The notes under the pieces are model-generated. The model was not told where the DNA came from and ran no database searches. It was given only the letters and a program-made list of their open reading frames with translations. From the NCBI GenBank assembly GCA_037439785.1, contig JBBIVJ010000007.1:65080-129079 (forward strand): a stretch of DNA of 64,000 nucleotides, read 5' to 3'. Below are positions 32,740 through 41,744 of this stretch, one piece after another (the stretch's first letter is position 1; every line of letters begins with the position of its first letter). The position numbers and the translations under genes are program-made. The DNA comes from DSVZ01 sp037439785. GTDB lineage: Bacteria > Verrucomicrobiota > Verrucomicrobiia > Limisphaerales > J093.

Positions 32740-34179
32740 ATGCCGACAATTGGGGAAACCACGACCCGAGCAGGGAACCCGGCCCGCCGTCTGGCCTGGG
32801 CGGTGGGGGCGTTGGTCTGGGCGGTGGTGGGTGGCTGGACGGTGGGGGCGGTGTTGCAATTCTGGCGCTACGTGCCGGGCCTGCTCGGGTCCGAACTGCT
32901 GTTCTTCGCGCTGCCGGCCGCGGTGTTTTTGTGGCGATGGCGGTGGGAGGACGCGGAGGTGGGCGCGGCGTTTCGGCGCCCGCCGGTGCGCGAGCTGGGC
33001 TGGAGCCTGATGCTGGCCGCGGCGGTGGGAGTGGCCGGGACGGCGCTCGCCGTGGCCGGGCGCCGGGCGCTGGGTTTGCCGGTGACGGCGGCCCCGCCCT
33101 CCCCCGGGCTGGTGGGGGTCTGGGTGGTGGCGGCGCCGCTGGCGGAGACGTTGCTGTTCCGGGTGGTCTTGCAGCGGACGCTGGCTGCGGCGTGGCGGCC
33201 GGGGCCGGCGCTGGCGGTGACGGCGGCGACCTTCGGATTGATCCAGGGTAGTGGAACGCGGCTGGCCGAGACGCTCCTGCTGGGGGTGTTCAGCGGGGTG
33301 GTGTGGGTCAAGACCGGCCGGTTTTGGGCGTGTGCCGGTTTTCACGCGGCGGTGAACGCGGTGGGGCTCGGCCTCTGGCCGGCCCTGGGTGGACTGTCGG
33401 TCACGCTGGCGGGGCTGTTGGCGGCGGGGGGAATGGCGGCCGCGCTGATCGTGGCCGGCTACTGGCTGGAACCGGTGTGGCGGCTGCGGCGTTGGCGCGA
33501 CCGACTGCGCTGGGCCTTGGTGGGGTCGGACGCACCGCCGCGGGAGCCGATGCCCGTCGGCCGCATCGCCGGCTGGGTGCTGGGGGGGCTGCTGGCGACG
33601 ATGGCGGTCTTGAACGGGGTGGTGGCCAGCGGCGAATGGCGCGCGGCGCGGGCGCACCGCCAGAGCGGGGCGGGAGGGCCGGAGGTGCGGCAGCGGGATG
33701 AATGGCGGCTGGAGGCGGAGGGGCGGATTGCGGTGCGCTCGCGGATCGAGTTCACGCGCTGGCCGCTCGAACGGGAGGGGCTGACCTTCGCCCTGGCCTA
33801 CCCTGAAGCCGGGGTGTCGCTGGTGCTGCTGGCGGGGGAGGAGCTGGCCGTGCGGCCGCTGGGGGCGGGGACGTTTGGGCTGGTCTGGCCGCGGCCGATG
33901 CCGCCACCGGGCACGCTCGAGGTGTACTGGAGCCTGCCCCTGTCCGCGTTGGAGGCACCGGAGCAGGGGTTCCGGGTGCGTTTGCAGGCGCTGGTGCCGG
34001 TGCACGCCTTCGCCCTGCGGCTGATGCTGGCACCGGACTGCGGCTACGTGTTTGCGCGGGCACCCGAACGGCCGGCGGACCTGATTTTCTCGACATCGTT
34101 CCAACGGCCGGCCCGGCGGGATTTCGGCAGTTGCGGCCTGGGGCTGCGGCCGGCAGGGGCGGCCGCGGTCACGCCCTGA
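32740..34179 (+). CDS. CPBP-like membrane protein with degenerate protease motifs and a beta-rich C-terminal domain
   Basis: A 479-residue polytopic protein. The first 240 residues have the CPBP/Abi fold: several membrane helices with PLAETLLFR (136-141), FGLIQ (165-169) and HAAVN (202-206). In active CPBP proteases these motifs are EExxxR, FxxxH and HxxxN. Here the second Glu is Thr137 and the His is Gln169, while Arg141, His202 and Asn206 remain. A further membrane helix (about 272-292) and a soluble beta-rich domain to the end follow. It may be a non-catalytic relative. It follows the acetyltransferase gene by 80 bases. Confidence 0.75.
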   Translation: MPTIGETTTRAGNPARRLAWAVGALVWAVVGGWTVGAVLQFWRYVPGLLGSELLFFALPAAVFLWRWRWEDAEVGAAFRRPPVRELGWSLMLAAAVGVAGTALAVAGRRALGLPVTAAPPSPGLVGVWVVAAPLAETLLFRVVLQRTLAAAWRPGPALAVTAATFGLIQGSGTRLAETLLLGVFSGVVWVKTGRFWACAGFHAAVNAVGLGLWPALGGLSVTLAGLLAAGGMAAALIVAGYWLEPVWRLRRWRDRLRWALVGSDAPPREPMPVGRIAGWVLGGLLATMAVLNGVVASGEWRAARAHRQSGAGGPEVRQRDEWRLEAEGRIAVRSRIEFTRWPLEREGLTFALAYPEAGVSLVLLAGEELAVRPLGAGTFGLVWPRPMPPPGTLEVYWSLPLSALEAPEQGFRVRLQALVPVHAFALRLMLAPDCGYVFARAPERPADLIFSTSFQRPARRDFGSCGLGLRPAGAAAVTP

Positions 34180-34199
34180 GTGCGGCCGCGTGGGGCGGC

Positions 34200-34823
34200 T
34201 CAGCGGCCGAGGGTTTGCTTGAACTTTTTGACCTTCGGGGCGATGACCGCCTGACAGTAGGCCTGGGCGGGGTTGCGGCGGAAATAATTTTGGTGGTAGG
34301 GCTCGGCCGGCCAGAAGCGGGTCAGGGGGACGATCTCGGTGACGATGGGCCGGGTGAATTGGGCGGCGGCGGCGGCGCGGGACTTTTCCGCGGCAGCCTT
34401 CTGGGCGTCATCGTGGTAGAGGATGATGGAGCGGTACTGCGGGCCGACGTCGGCGCCCTGGCGGTTGAGGGTGGTGGGGTCGTGGCACTGCCAGAACAGC
34501 TCGAGCAGCCGTTCATAGCTGACGCAGGCCGGGTCAAAGGTGATCTGGACCACTTCGGCGTGGCCGGTGTCGCCGGCACAGACCTGCTTGTAGGTCGGTT
34601 GGTCCACGTGGCCGCCGGCGTAGCCGCTGACGACGTCCTGGACGCCGTCCACCAGTTCGAAGACCGCTTCGAGGCACCAGAAGCAGCCGCCGCCGAGGGT
34701 GGCGCGTTCGAGGCGGGCGGCGGGGGAGGCAGGGGTCTCGGGCATGGGAGCGGGGGCGGTGTCGCCGGCGGGGAGCGAACCGGCGCCGAGCAGGAGCCAG
34801 GAGCCGGCGAGGAGCGCTTTCAT
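34200..34823 (-). CDS. msrA: Exported peptide methionine-(S)-S-oxide reductase
   Basis: MsrA repairs oxidised methionine. The 207-residue product has an N-terminal signal segment (MKALLAGSWLLLGAGSLPAG), which suggests an envelope-located form. The active-site signature GGGCFWC puts the catalytic Cys at about residue 47. YAGGHVDQPTYKQVCAGDTGHAEVVQITFD, FWQCHDPTTLNRQGADVGPQYRS and PYHQNYFR are all diagnostic. The ATG at 34823 begins the signal peptide. It lies convergent to the CPBP gene and directly downstream of phoU. Confidence 0.93.
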   Translation of the reverse strand: MKALLAGSWLLLGAGSLPAGDTAPAPMPETPASPAARLERATLGGGCFWCLEAVFELVDGVQDVVSGYAGGHVDQPTYKQVCAGDTGHAEVVQITFDPACVSYERLLELFWQCHDPTTLNRQGADVGPQYRSIILYHDDAQKAAAEKSRAAAAAQFTRPIVTEIVPLTRFWPAEPYHQNYFRRNPAQAYCQAVIAPKVKKFKQTLGR

Positions 34824-34873
34824 GTTCAACGGGCGCACGGTAGCGCGGACCGGCCGCGGGGCAAATGGGGCCT

Positions 34874-35566
34874 TCAGGCGCCCGCCTCGGGTGGCGGGGG
34901 CGGTGGGGTGTGTTTCTTGAGCTGGTGGCGGACGTCGCGGCCTTCGTACAGGTACACCACCTCCTCGGCCAGGTTCGAGGCGTGGTCGGCGATGCGTTCC
35001 AGGGCTTTGGAGATGACCATCAGGTTCAGGCAGCGGCTGATGGTGGAGGGTTTTTCGACCATGTAGCTGGCCAGCTCGCGGTGGAGCTGCTTGTTCAGGG
35101 CGTCCACCTCCTTGTCGCGCAGGACAATCTCGCGGGCCCTGGCGCTGTCCCGGCGGATGAAGGCGTCGAGGGCGTCGTGCAACATGGCCAGGGCCAGTTG
35201 AGCCATGCGGGGGAGGTCCACGTAGGGCTTGAGCTGGGGTTCGCGTCCCAGTTCGATGGCGCGGCGGGCGATGGTGGTGGCTTCGTCACCCACGCGTTCG
35301 AGGTTTTGGGCGAACTTCATGGCCGCGGTGATCAGGCGCAGGTCACTGGCCAGGGGGGCCTTGCTGAGCAGGTTCACGCCCAGCTCGTCCACGGCCACTT
35401 CCAGTTCGTCCAGTTCGGTGTCGTCGGCGATGACCTGGCGGGCGAGGTCGTCATCCCGTTCGAGGAGGGCTTTGACGGCGCGGTCCACGGCCCGGGCGGC
35501 CTTGCTCACCATGGTGATGAGCTGCTGCTTGAGGGCGTCGAGGCTTTGGTCGAAGTGGACGGACAT
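34874..35566 (-). CDS. phoU: Phosphate uptake regulator PhoU
   Basis: PhoU links the PstSCAB transporter to PhoR signalling and limits phosphate uptake. The 230-residue product has two three-helix PhoU repeats. The first contains DDTELDELEVAVDELG and SDLRLITAAMKFAQNLERVGDEATTIARRA. The second contains RDKEVDALNKQLHRELASYM and ISKALERIADHASNLAEEVVYLYEGRDVRH. These carry the E/D-x-x-x-D metal-binding pattern. The C-terminal tail is Pro-rich. It closes the pst operon, 37 bases after pstB. Confidence 0.95.
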   Translation of the reverse strand: MSVHFDQSLDALKQQLITMVSKAARAVDRAVKALLERDDDLARQVIADDTELDELEVAVDELGVNLLSKAPLASDLRLITAAMKFAQNLERVGDEATTIARRAIELGREPQLKPYVDLPRMAQLALAMLHDALDAFIRRDSARAREIVLRDKEVDALNKQLHRELASYMVEKPSTISRCLNLMVISKALERIADHASNLAEEVVYLYEGRDVRHQLKKHTPPPPPPEAGA

Positions 35567-35603
35567 GGCGGCGGGAGAGGCAGGTGGGTGCCGGGCCGGC
35601 GGC

Positions 35604-36419
35604 TCAACCGAAGCGGCCGGTCACGTAGTCTTCGGTCTGCTTGTGGGACGGGTTGGTGAAGATGTGGGCGGTAGTGTCGTACTCGATCAGTTCGCCCAGA
35701 TAGAAAAAGGCGGTGTAGTCGGAGATGCGGGCGGCCTGTTGCATGTTGTGGGTGACGATGACGATGGTGTAGTCGCGCTTCAAGTCGAGGATGAGGTCCT
35801 CGATTTTGGCGGTGGCGATCGGGTCCAGAGCCGAGGCCGGCTCGTCCATGAGCAGGATGTCGGGCTGGATGGCGATGGCGCGGGCAATGCAGAGCCGTTG
35901 CTGCTGGCCACCGGACAGCCCCAGGGCGCTGGCGTGGAGGCGGTCCTTGACCTCGTCCCAGAGCGCGGCGGCGCGGAGACTTTTTTCCACCACCTCGTCC
36001 AGTTCGGAGCGGCGCTTGATGCCCTGGAGGCGGAGGGCGTAGGCGATGTTTTCGTAGATGGACTTGGGGAAGGGATTCGAGCGCTGGAAGACCATGCCCA
36101 CCCGGCGGCGCAGCTCGATCACGTCCACTTCCGGTGCGTAGATGTCCTGACCGGCCAGGCGGACGGTGCCGGCCAGGCGCACGCTGTCTATAAGGTCGTT
36201 CAGGCGGTTCAGGCAGCGCAGGAGGGTGGACTTGCCGCAACCGGAGGGGCCGATGAAGGCGGTGACCAGCCGCTCGCGGATGCCGAAGGTGATGTCCTTG
36301 AGCGCCTGGGCGGTGCCGTACCAGAGCGAGAGGCGCTCGAAGGTGATCAGCTCCGGGTGCCGGGCGTCGGCTCCCGTGGCAGGGGCTGGGGAGGGCAGGC
36401 TGGGGAGGGGAACGGCCAT
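35604..36419 (-). CDS. pstB: Phosphate ABC transporter ATP-binding protein PstB
   Basis: The ATPase of the high-affinity phosphate transporter. The 271-residue product has Walker A GPSGCGKS at 57-64, the Q-loop region GMVFQRSNPFPKSIYENI, signature LSGGQ at 168-172, Walker B with DEP at about 192-194 and a later switch His (IVTHNMQQA). The sequence after Walker A (L-R-C-L-N-R-L-N-D-L-I) is typical of PstB. A 20-residue Pro/Ala N-terminal extension precedes the conserved part. It is the fourth gene of the operon. Confidence 0.96.
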   Translation of the reverse strand: MAVPLPSLPSPAPATGADARHPELITFERLSLWYGTAQALKDITFGIRERLVTAFIGPSGCGKSTLLRCLNRLNDLIDSVRLAGTVRLAGQDIYAPEVDVIELRRRVGMVFQRSNPFPKSIYENIAYALRLQGIKRRSELDEVVEKSLRAAALWDEVKDRLHASALGLSGGQQQRLCIARAIAIQPDILLMDEPASALDPIATAKIEDLILDLKRDYTIVIVTHNMQQAARISDYTAFFYLGELIEYDTTAHIFTNPSHKQTEDYVTGRFG

Positions 36420-36436
36420 GAGTGCAGGCAGGAGGT

Positions 36437-37405
36437 TCAGCCCAGTTGCCGCAGGCGGCGTCGCACCCGGGTACGGATGAGGATGGCCACCAGGTTCAGG
36501 GCAAAGGTCAGCAACAGCAGCACCACCACGGTGCCGAAAAGGATGGGCCGGCTCTTGTCCACGTCCGGCGCCTGGGTGGAGAGTACATACACATGGTAGG
36601 CCAGGTCCATAAACTGGTCGCTGAGCGCGCGCGGGAGGTTGGCCATGTAATAGGCCGCGCCGGTGAACAGGATGGGCGCCACCTCGCCCGCCGCCCGGCT
36701 CACCGCCAGGATGCCTCCGGTGAGGATGCCCGGCAGCGCCTGCGGCAGCACCACCCGCACCACGGTCTGAAATTTCGTCGCCCCCAGCGCCAGGCTGGCC
36801 TCCCGCAGCCCGGTCGGGATCGCCCGCAACGCTTCCTCGGTGGCCACGATGACCACCGGCAGGGTCATGACCGCCAGCGTCAGCGAGGCCCAGAGCAGGG
36901 CCGGCTTGCCCCAGACCGGCTTGGGATTGTCCGGGTAAAACAAGGCATCAAGGCTGCCGCCCACCGCAGTGACAAAGAACCCCAGCCCAAACAGGCCGAA
37001 GACAATCGAGGGCACGCCCGCCAGGTTGTTCACGGCGCTGCGCAGGCCGCGCGTCCACCAGGAGGCGCTCCGGGCATACTCGCTCAGGTAGATCGCCGTG
37101 GCCACGCCGATGGGGATCACGAACAGGGTCATCAGGATCACCCGGGCGGCCGTACCGAAGGCCATCGGTCCCACCCCCGCCCGGTCCGGGTCGAACATGT
37201 CCCGGGCGGCACTGCCGAAGATGAAGCGGGGCGAGAGCCCGCCGGCGCCATGCCAGGAGATGTGCCCCAGGATCAACGCCAACATGGCCAGGATCAAAAC
37301 CGTGGCCGTCGCGGTCAGCCCCGTGCCGAGGGTGGAAAAGGGGTCCCGGTGGCCCGCCGTCAACGTGCCGCGGGGGGAGAGTCGTGTTGGGGCAGGGGGA
37401 TTCAT
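36437..37405 (-). CDS. pstA: Phosphate ABC transporter permease PstA
   Basis: A 322-residue inner-membrane permease with six predicted helices. The conserved cytoplasmic loop EEALRAIPTGLREASLALGATKFQTV (the EAA loop contacting PstB) and LPQALPGILTGGILAVSRAAGEVAPILFTGAAY identify PstA. The open frame runs back to 38161 as a shadow of pstC. The ATG at 37405 overlaps the pstC stop (ATGA), which fixes the start. Confidence 0.95.
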   Translation of the reverse strand: MNPPAPTRLSPRGTLTAGHRDPFSTLGTGLTATATVLILAMLALILGHISWHGAGGLSPRFIFGSAARDMFDPDRAGVGPMAFGTAARVILMTLFVIPIGVATAIYLSEYARSASWWTRGLRSAVNNLAGVPSIVFGLFGLGFFVTAVGGSLDALFYPDNPKPVWGKPALLWASLTLAVMTLPVVIVATEEALRAIPTGLREASLALGATKFQTVVRVVLPQALPGILTGGILAVSRAAGEVAPILFTGAAYYMANLPRALSDQFMDLAYHVYVLSTQAPDVDKSRPILFGTVVVLLLLTFALNLVAILIRTRVRRRLRQLG

Positions 37406-38613
37406 CGCCGGCCTTCCAGGCGGGTCTTGAACCGGTGGATGAACAGCTCGCCGGCCAGGTTGGAGACGAAGGTCACGACAAAGAGCAGCACGCCGATGAC
37501 GAACAGCATCCGGTAGTGGTGGCCGCCCACCACGGTTTCCGCCAGCTCGGCGGCGATCGTGGCGGTGAGGGTGCGGACCGAGTCCAACGGATTCCACGAC
37601 AGGAGGCTGGCGTTGCCGCTGGCCATGAGCACGATCATCGTCTCGCCGATCGCACGGCCGAAACCCAGGACCACCGCGGCAAACACCCCCGGCAACGCCG
37701 CCGGCAGCACGATCTGCCAGGCCGCCTGCCAGCGGGTCGAGCCCAGGGCCAGGGCCGCCTCGGTATAGCTGCGCGGCACGCTGGTCAGGGCGTCCTCGGC
37801 GACGGAAAACACCACCGGAATGACCGCCAGCCCCAGGGCGACGCCGGCCAGCAGTGCGTTCAGCCGCGAGGGATAGCCGAAGAGCCGCTGCAGCAGCGTG
37901 GCCAGGACGATCAGCGCAAAGAACCCCAACACCACCGACGGCACGCCGGCCAGCAACTCGATGCCCGGCTTGAGCCATTCGCGGGTCTGGGGGCTGGCCA
38001 GTTGCGAGACGTAGAGGGCGGCGGCAAGCGCCAGGGGCACGGCAAACGCCAGCGCGACCAGCGTGGCCTTGAGGCTGCCCACGATCAGCGGCACCAGGTT
38101 GTATTTGTGGATGGCCGAGACCGGCTGCCAGATGTACTCGGGGCGGTCGTAGCCGGTCCATTGATGCGGGCCGAGCAGGTAGCGCCAGTGAACCGTGTTG
38201 AGCAGGGCATCCTTGTCGGCGGGGACCTGCTCGCGAGCCTCGATGCGGACCTTCATCAGCTCGATCAAGGTCTCGCGGTCCATCGCCTCGAACTGTTCTC
38301 GGGTCAGGCCCAGGTACTGCCGCAGCCGCTCCGGCGAGGTTTGGTCAAAGGCCTCGATGGGGATGACCTCCTGCATCTCGCGGGCCAGCGAACTGTCCAC
38401 CCGCCCGGCGAAGATCGGCCAGGCCTCCCGCCCCACGAACAGGAAGATCAGGAGGATCATGACCACCGCTGTGAAGGACAGGACCTGGATGCCGCGCTCG
38501 GCCAGCCACTCGCTGGGCCGGACCCGGCGGCCCCCGGCCAGGCCCGTCCACCGGCGCGGTGGGGCGGGAAGGGGGTCCGGTGCGGGCAGGGGGCAGAGCG
38601 GGTGGGGGTTCAC
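37402..38613 (-). CDS. pstC: Phosphate ABC transporter permease PstC with extended periplasmic loop
   Basis: A 403-residue permease. A Pro-rich N-terminus and membrane helix 1 (about 42-60) are followed by an unusually long, charged, helical stretch of about 110 residues. The family core then starts at NLVPLIVGSLKATLVALAFAVPLALAAAL, with the EAA loop EDALTSVPRSYTEAALALGSTRWQAA and LPAALPGVFAAVVLGFGRAIGETMIVLMASGN. Typical PstC has a much shorter loop there. The GTG at 38613 is preferred (upstream codons are noise), and the stop is coupled to pstA. The gap to pstS is 138 bases. Confidence 0.93.
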   Translation of the reverse strand: MNPHPLCPLPAPDPLPAPPRRWTGLAGGRRVRPSEWLAERGIQVLSFTAVVMILLIFLFVGREAWPIFAGRVDSSLAREMQEVIPIEAFDQTSPERLRQYLGLTREQFEAMDRETLIELMKVRIEAREQVPADKDALLNTVHWRYLLGPHQWTGYDRPEYIWQPVSAIHKYNLVPLIVGSLKATLVALAFAVPLALAAALYVSQLASPQTREWLKPGIELLAGVPSVVLGFFALIVLATLLQRLFGYPSRLNALLAGVALGLAVIPVVFSVAEDALTSVPRSYTEAALALGSTRWQAAWQIVLPAALPGVFAAVVLGFGRAIGETMIVLMASGNASLLSWNPLDSVRTLTATIAAELAETVVGGHHYRMLFVIGVLLFVVTFVSNLAGELFIHRFKTRLEGRR

Positions 38614-38751
38614 ATGGCGGCGGCACCAAAGGGAACGGGCGGAACCACCGGACCGGTTTGGTCGGCAGTCCACCGCCCGTTCGGGTGATCGCAGGAGGAA
38701 CTGCGGATCGGATACATTAGAGTCCCGGCGCGGGGCCGTGGCAACCACAAA

Positions 38752-39600
38752 TTACCGCGCCCGATCCGCCGGGGGCAGGGGGTAGTAGCCCATTTCCTTG
38801 ACCACGGCCTGGCCGGCATCGCTGCGAATCCAGCGCAGGTATTCGGCCACCGCCCCCTTGTCGAGGGCGGGGTTGACGTAGATGTACAGGTAGCGGGAGA
38901 TGGGGTAGCTGCCGTTGAGGACGTTTTCCTCGGTGGGTTCGACCGCGGGGCTGTCCGGCGTTTTGCGGATGTTCAGATGCCTGGCGCCCACTCCGTAGGC
39001 GGCGCCGCCGTAGCCGATGCCGTGACGTTCCCGCGCCACGGCATGCAGAACCGCCGCCGTGCCGGGCATGGTCTGGGCCTCGGGGGCGAAGTCCTTGCCC
39101 TGGAGGACGTGCTCCTTGAAAAACTCGTAGGTGCCCGAGTTGTTTTCGCGGCTGTAAAGGATGATCCGGGCGTCCGGCCCGCCCAGTTCCTTCCAGTTCC
39201 GGATTTTGCCGGTGAAGATGGCCTCGATCTGCGGCAAGGAAAGCTCCTGGATGGGGTTGCTGGCATGGACGTACACCGAGAGCCCGTCCAGGGCCACCTT
39301 GTACTCGGTGGGCCGTCGGCCAAAGGCCTTGATGCAGGTCTCGATCTCCTTGGGGCGGATTTTGCGGGAGGCGTTGCAGAGATCGGTCTGCTGGTTTTGC
39401 AGGGCGGCAAAGCCCGTGCCGGTGCCGCCGCCGGTGACCTGGATTTTCACGTCCGGGTGCTGGCTCATGTACACCTCGGCCCATTTCTGGGCCAGGATGA
39501 CCATGGTATCGGAGCCTTTGACCGTGACGGTGGTAGCGTGAAGGGCCGGCAGGGCCCAGCTCACCAGGGCAAGGCCGACGAGGATGCGGGAATGTTTCAT
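38752..39600 (-). CDS. pstS: Phosphate-binding protein PstS
   Basis: The extracytoplasmic phosphate-binding subunit. The 282-residue product has a signal peptide (MKHSRILVGLALVSWALPALHA), then TVTVKGSDTMVILAQKWAE and VTGGGTGTGFAALQNQQTDLCNASRKI, the conserved phosphate-site loops of the PstS family. GLSVYVHASNP, IFTGKIRNWKELGG and YSRENNSGTYEFFKEHVL complete the site. The ATG at 39600 starts the signal peptide. It heads the pst operon behind the Pho box. Confidence 0.96.
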   Translation of the reverse strand: MKHSRILVGLALVSWALPALHATTVTVKGSDTMVILAQKWAEVYMSQHPDVKIQVTGGGTGTGFAALQNQQTDLCNASRKIRPKEIETCIKAFGRRPTEYKVALDGLSVYVHASNPIQELSLPQIEAIFTGKIRNWKELGGPDARIILYSRENNSGTYEFFKEHVLQGKDFAPEAQTMPGTAAVLHAVARERHGIGYGGAAYGVGARHLNIRKTPDSPAVEPTEENVLNGSYPISRYLYIYVNPALDKGAVAEYLRWIRSDAGQAVVKEMGYYPLPPADRAR

Positions 39601-39771
39601 GGTTTGGGATGCCGTTCTGTTTTCGGGAAGCCGCACGTCACCGCGCTGCCGATGCACTGGTCCGGCCCACGGCCGGGCCGCCGTGTGCCCTGGTCCGGTC
39701 CGGGAGTGGCCGGATCGGACAGCGGAAGGGTGCCGAACGCAACGTCCACACCTCCACCTCTGGACCGGCCG

Positions 39772-39810
39772 TGTGACCATGCGGCGACCGTTGGGTGACA
39801 ATTCGGTGAC
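39772..39810 (-). promoter_or_regulatory. Pho box: four direct repeats with exact 11-bp period
   Basis: Read on the plus strand, TGTGAC (39772), GGCGAC (39783), GGTGAC (39794) and GGTGAC (39805) start exactly 11 bases apart. On the pstS strand this is GTCACC/GTCGCC/GTCACA repeated every 11 bases. PhoB-type regulators bind 11-bp direct repeats as dimers (known), so this fits two adjacent dimer sites upstream of pstS. It lies about 170 bases before the pstS start and beyond the 3' end of the neighbouring gene at 39865. Confidence 0.7.
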
Positions 39811-39864
39811 GCCGCATCCGGCGGGCGGTCCCGCCGGCACGCCAGTCCGCCGAGCCCCCCCGTT

Positions 39865-41700
39865 TCAGCGCAGGGCGGGGGGCATGGGGGAGAAGAAGGT
39901 CAGGCGGTAGCCGGTGCTGGAGGCTTCCCCCGCATAGACGGTGAAGTGAAGGTACCTGGCCACCTGCTCGAAGGGCGGCAGCAAGGAGAAGTCCAGCCAC
40001 TCCTGGAGCGTTTTCTGGAAGTCGCCTTCCTCGAGGGCGCCCTTGAGCGCCGGGTTCTGGCCGGTCAGCACCTCGCTCCAGAGGTTCTTGTTGGTCCGGA
40101 GGGCCTCCCAGAACAGGCGCAGCGTCTCCGCGTCGTTCTGGAAGCCAAACAGCCCCCGGCCGGCGCCGCCCACCCGCTCGGCCGCCTCGCGCAGGCCGGA
40201 GAAGGCCGCCAGGGGCTTGGCCGGGCTGTCGCTGCGGCGCAGGTATTCCTCGAGGGTGGCGGCATCCGACGAGATCGCCAGGTAGCCGCCGCTGGCGGCC
40301 AGGTGCAGCGGGGTCGGCTTGCCCCCGCCGGTCAGATCCGGGATGGTCAGGGTGTAGATGCGCTGACCGAGGAAATCGCGTTCCTTGATTTCCATTTCTG
40401 CCAGCGGCCCGGGTAACAGGCTCACCGCGGCCCGCAGCGTGCCCAGCAACTGGGCCGCGTCGGGCGAGCCGATCAGGCTCAGGGAAGGCTGGGCCAGCAA
40501 ATCCGCCACCGCCGCGCTGCGCGGGGCCTTCTGATAACTGATGAGGTCATCGCCCAGGTTCATCAGGAAGCTGCGGCGGAAGTCCAGGTTGGGGTCCTTC
40601 TCCTTGAGGGCGGCGTCAATCTGGGCGGTGAAAAAACCCAGCATCCCCGGCTGGATTTCGTTGAGGGTGGACTCGAGGGAGGCCCAGAACTTCTGCCCGT
40701 CCAGCCGCCAGCGCCAGAAGGTCGTGGCATCCGCCGGCACAAAGGGCGGGATGGAGGCATCCTTGGGCTCGGTGGCCAGCAGCCGCAGCAGGCCTTTGCG
40801 CTCGAGCCGCGGGTTGTTGAGGTTCAGTTCCAGGAATCCGCCCTCGGCGCGGTCCCGCACCGCGAAGGCCAGGCTCTTGAGTCCCTTCAACCCCAGGGCG
40901 TCCAGAATCTTGTCCGGGGCCGGCGCGCCCGTGTTCTGTCCCGCGGCGGCCCTCGCCAGTTGATTCACCACCTCCACCAGCGGAACAACGTGAATCCACC
41001 CGTAGGCGTGGGCCTCGCGGAACATCTGCTGGAAGTCGGCCTGGAACACCGCCTCCTCGGCCAGCACCGGCAGCCCGCCCCCCTGCAAACCGGCCACCAC
41101 CCGCTCGAGGGGCCGCGTCGCCGTGCCGGCCACCAACACCGACCCCACCTGCCCGAAGGTCAGACTCATGGCAGGGGCCTCGGCTTCCTGCGGACCCAGC
41201 GGCAGGGTGCTGAACTCCACGTCGCGGATGCGGTCGGTCTTCAAGGTCTGGCCGGCGTCGGTGATTTTTTTCCGCAGCTCGGTCAGGCGGGTCTGGAGCT
41301 GCGGGCCCTGGTCCCGCGCATCCAGGAGGATCACCAGCGCGGGCAGGGGGTTGGTGGAGCCGCTCCAGCCGTTGCGGACCACGGCGTAGGTGAGCTGGCC
41401 CTGAAGCAGCGGGGCGTAGTCTGCCAGCTTGATCCCGGCCGCCTGTTCGAGGGGGGCGAGGACGTCGGTCTGAAGCTTGGCCGCAATTTTTTCACGGAAC
41501 GCACGCAGGGCGGGGTCGTTCCACAGTCGGAAGGCGGGGCTGGTTTTTTGCGCCTCATGCCAGCCGGACCAGTCGGGCACCGCCAGAACGGCGAGGGTGT
41601 CGGGCGGCAACAAGCGCGGCGCCGGCGGAGTGGCGGCACGCAGGTCGGGTTGGAGTGCGGTCAGACCCAGCAGGCACAGGACGGGGAGGAGTGGTTTCAT
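39865..41700 (-). CDS. Large exported protein of unknown function
   Basis: A 611-residue protein with a signal peptide (MKPLLPVLCLLGLTALQPDLRA) and a first conserved segment PPDTLAVLAVPDWSGWHEA, then alternating helix and strand throughout (F-R-L-W-N-D-P-A-L-R-A-F; A-V-V-R-N-G-W-S-G; L-V-I-L-L-D-A-R-D). The architecture recalls DUF3352-like exported proteins that open with a P-x-D-t-l-A-v-l-x-v-P-D phrase, but I cannot assign it firmly. No catalytic motif is evident. It precedes the Pho box and pst operon on the same strand but is separated from them by 264 bases. Confidence 0.75.
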   Translation of the reverse strand: MKPLLPVLCLLGLTALQPDLRAATPPAPRLLPPDTLAVLAVPDWSGWHEAQKTSPAFRLWNDPALRAFREKIAAKLQTDVLAPLEQAAGIKLADYAPLLQGQLTYAVVRNGWSGSTNPLPALVILLDARDQGPQLQTRLTELRKKITDAGQTLKTDRIRDVEFSTLPLGPQEAEAPAMSLTFGQVGSVLVAGTATRPLERVVAGLQGGGLPVLAEEAVFQADFQQMFREAHAYGWIHVVPLVEVVNQLARAAAGQNTGAPAPDKILDALGLKGLKSLAFAVRDRAEGGFLELNLNNPRLERKGLLRLLATEPKDASIPPFVPADATTFWRWRLDGQKFWASLESTLNEIQPGMLGFFTAQIDAALKEKDPNLDFRRSFLMNLGDDLISYQKAPRSAAVADLLAQPSLSLIGSPDAAQLLGTLRAAVSLLPGPLAEMEIKERDFLGQRIYTLTIPDLTGGGKPTPLHLAASGGYLAISSDAATLEEYLRRSDSPAKPLAAFSGLREAAERVGGAGRGLFGFQNDAETLRLFWEALRTNKNLWSEVLTGQNPALKGALEEGDFQKTLQEWLDFSLLPPFEQVARYLHFTVYAGEASSTGYRLTFFSPMPPALR

Positions 41701-41744
41701 GGATCGGGGGATTGAGTTTGAGGTGGCGGGAGGCCGGCAGTTGT

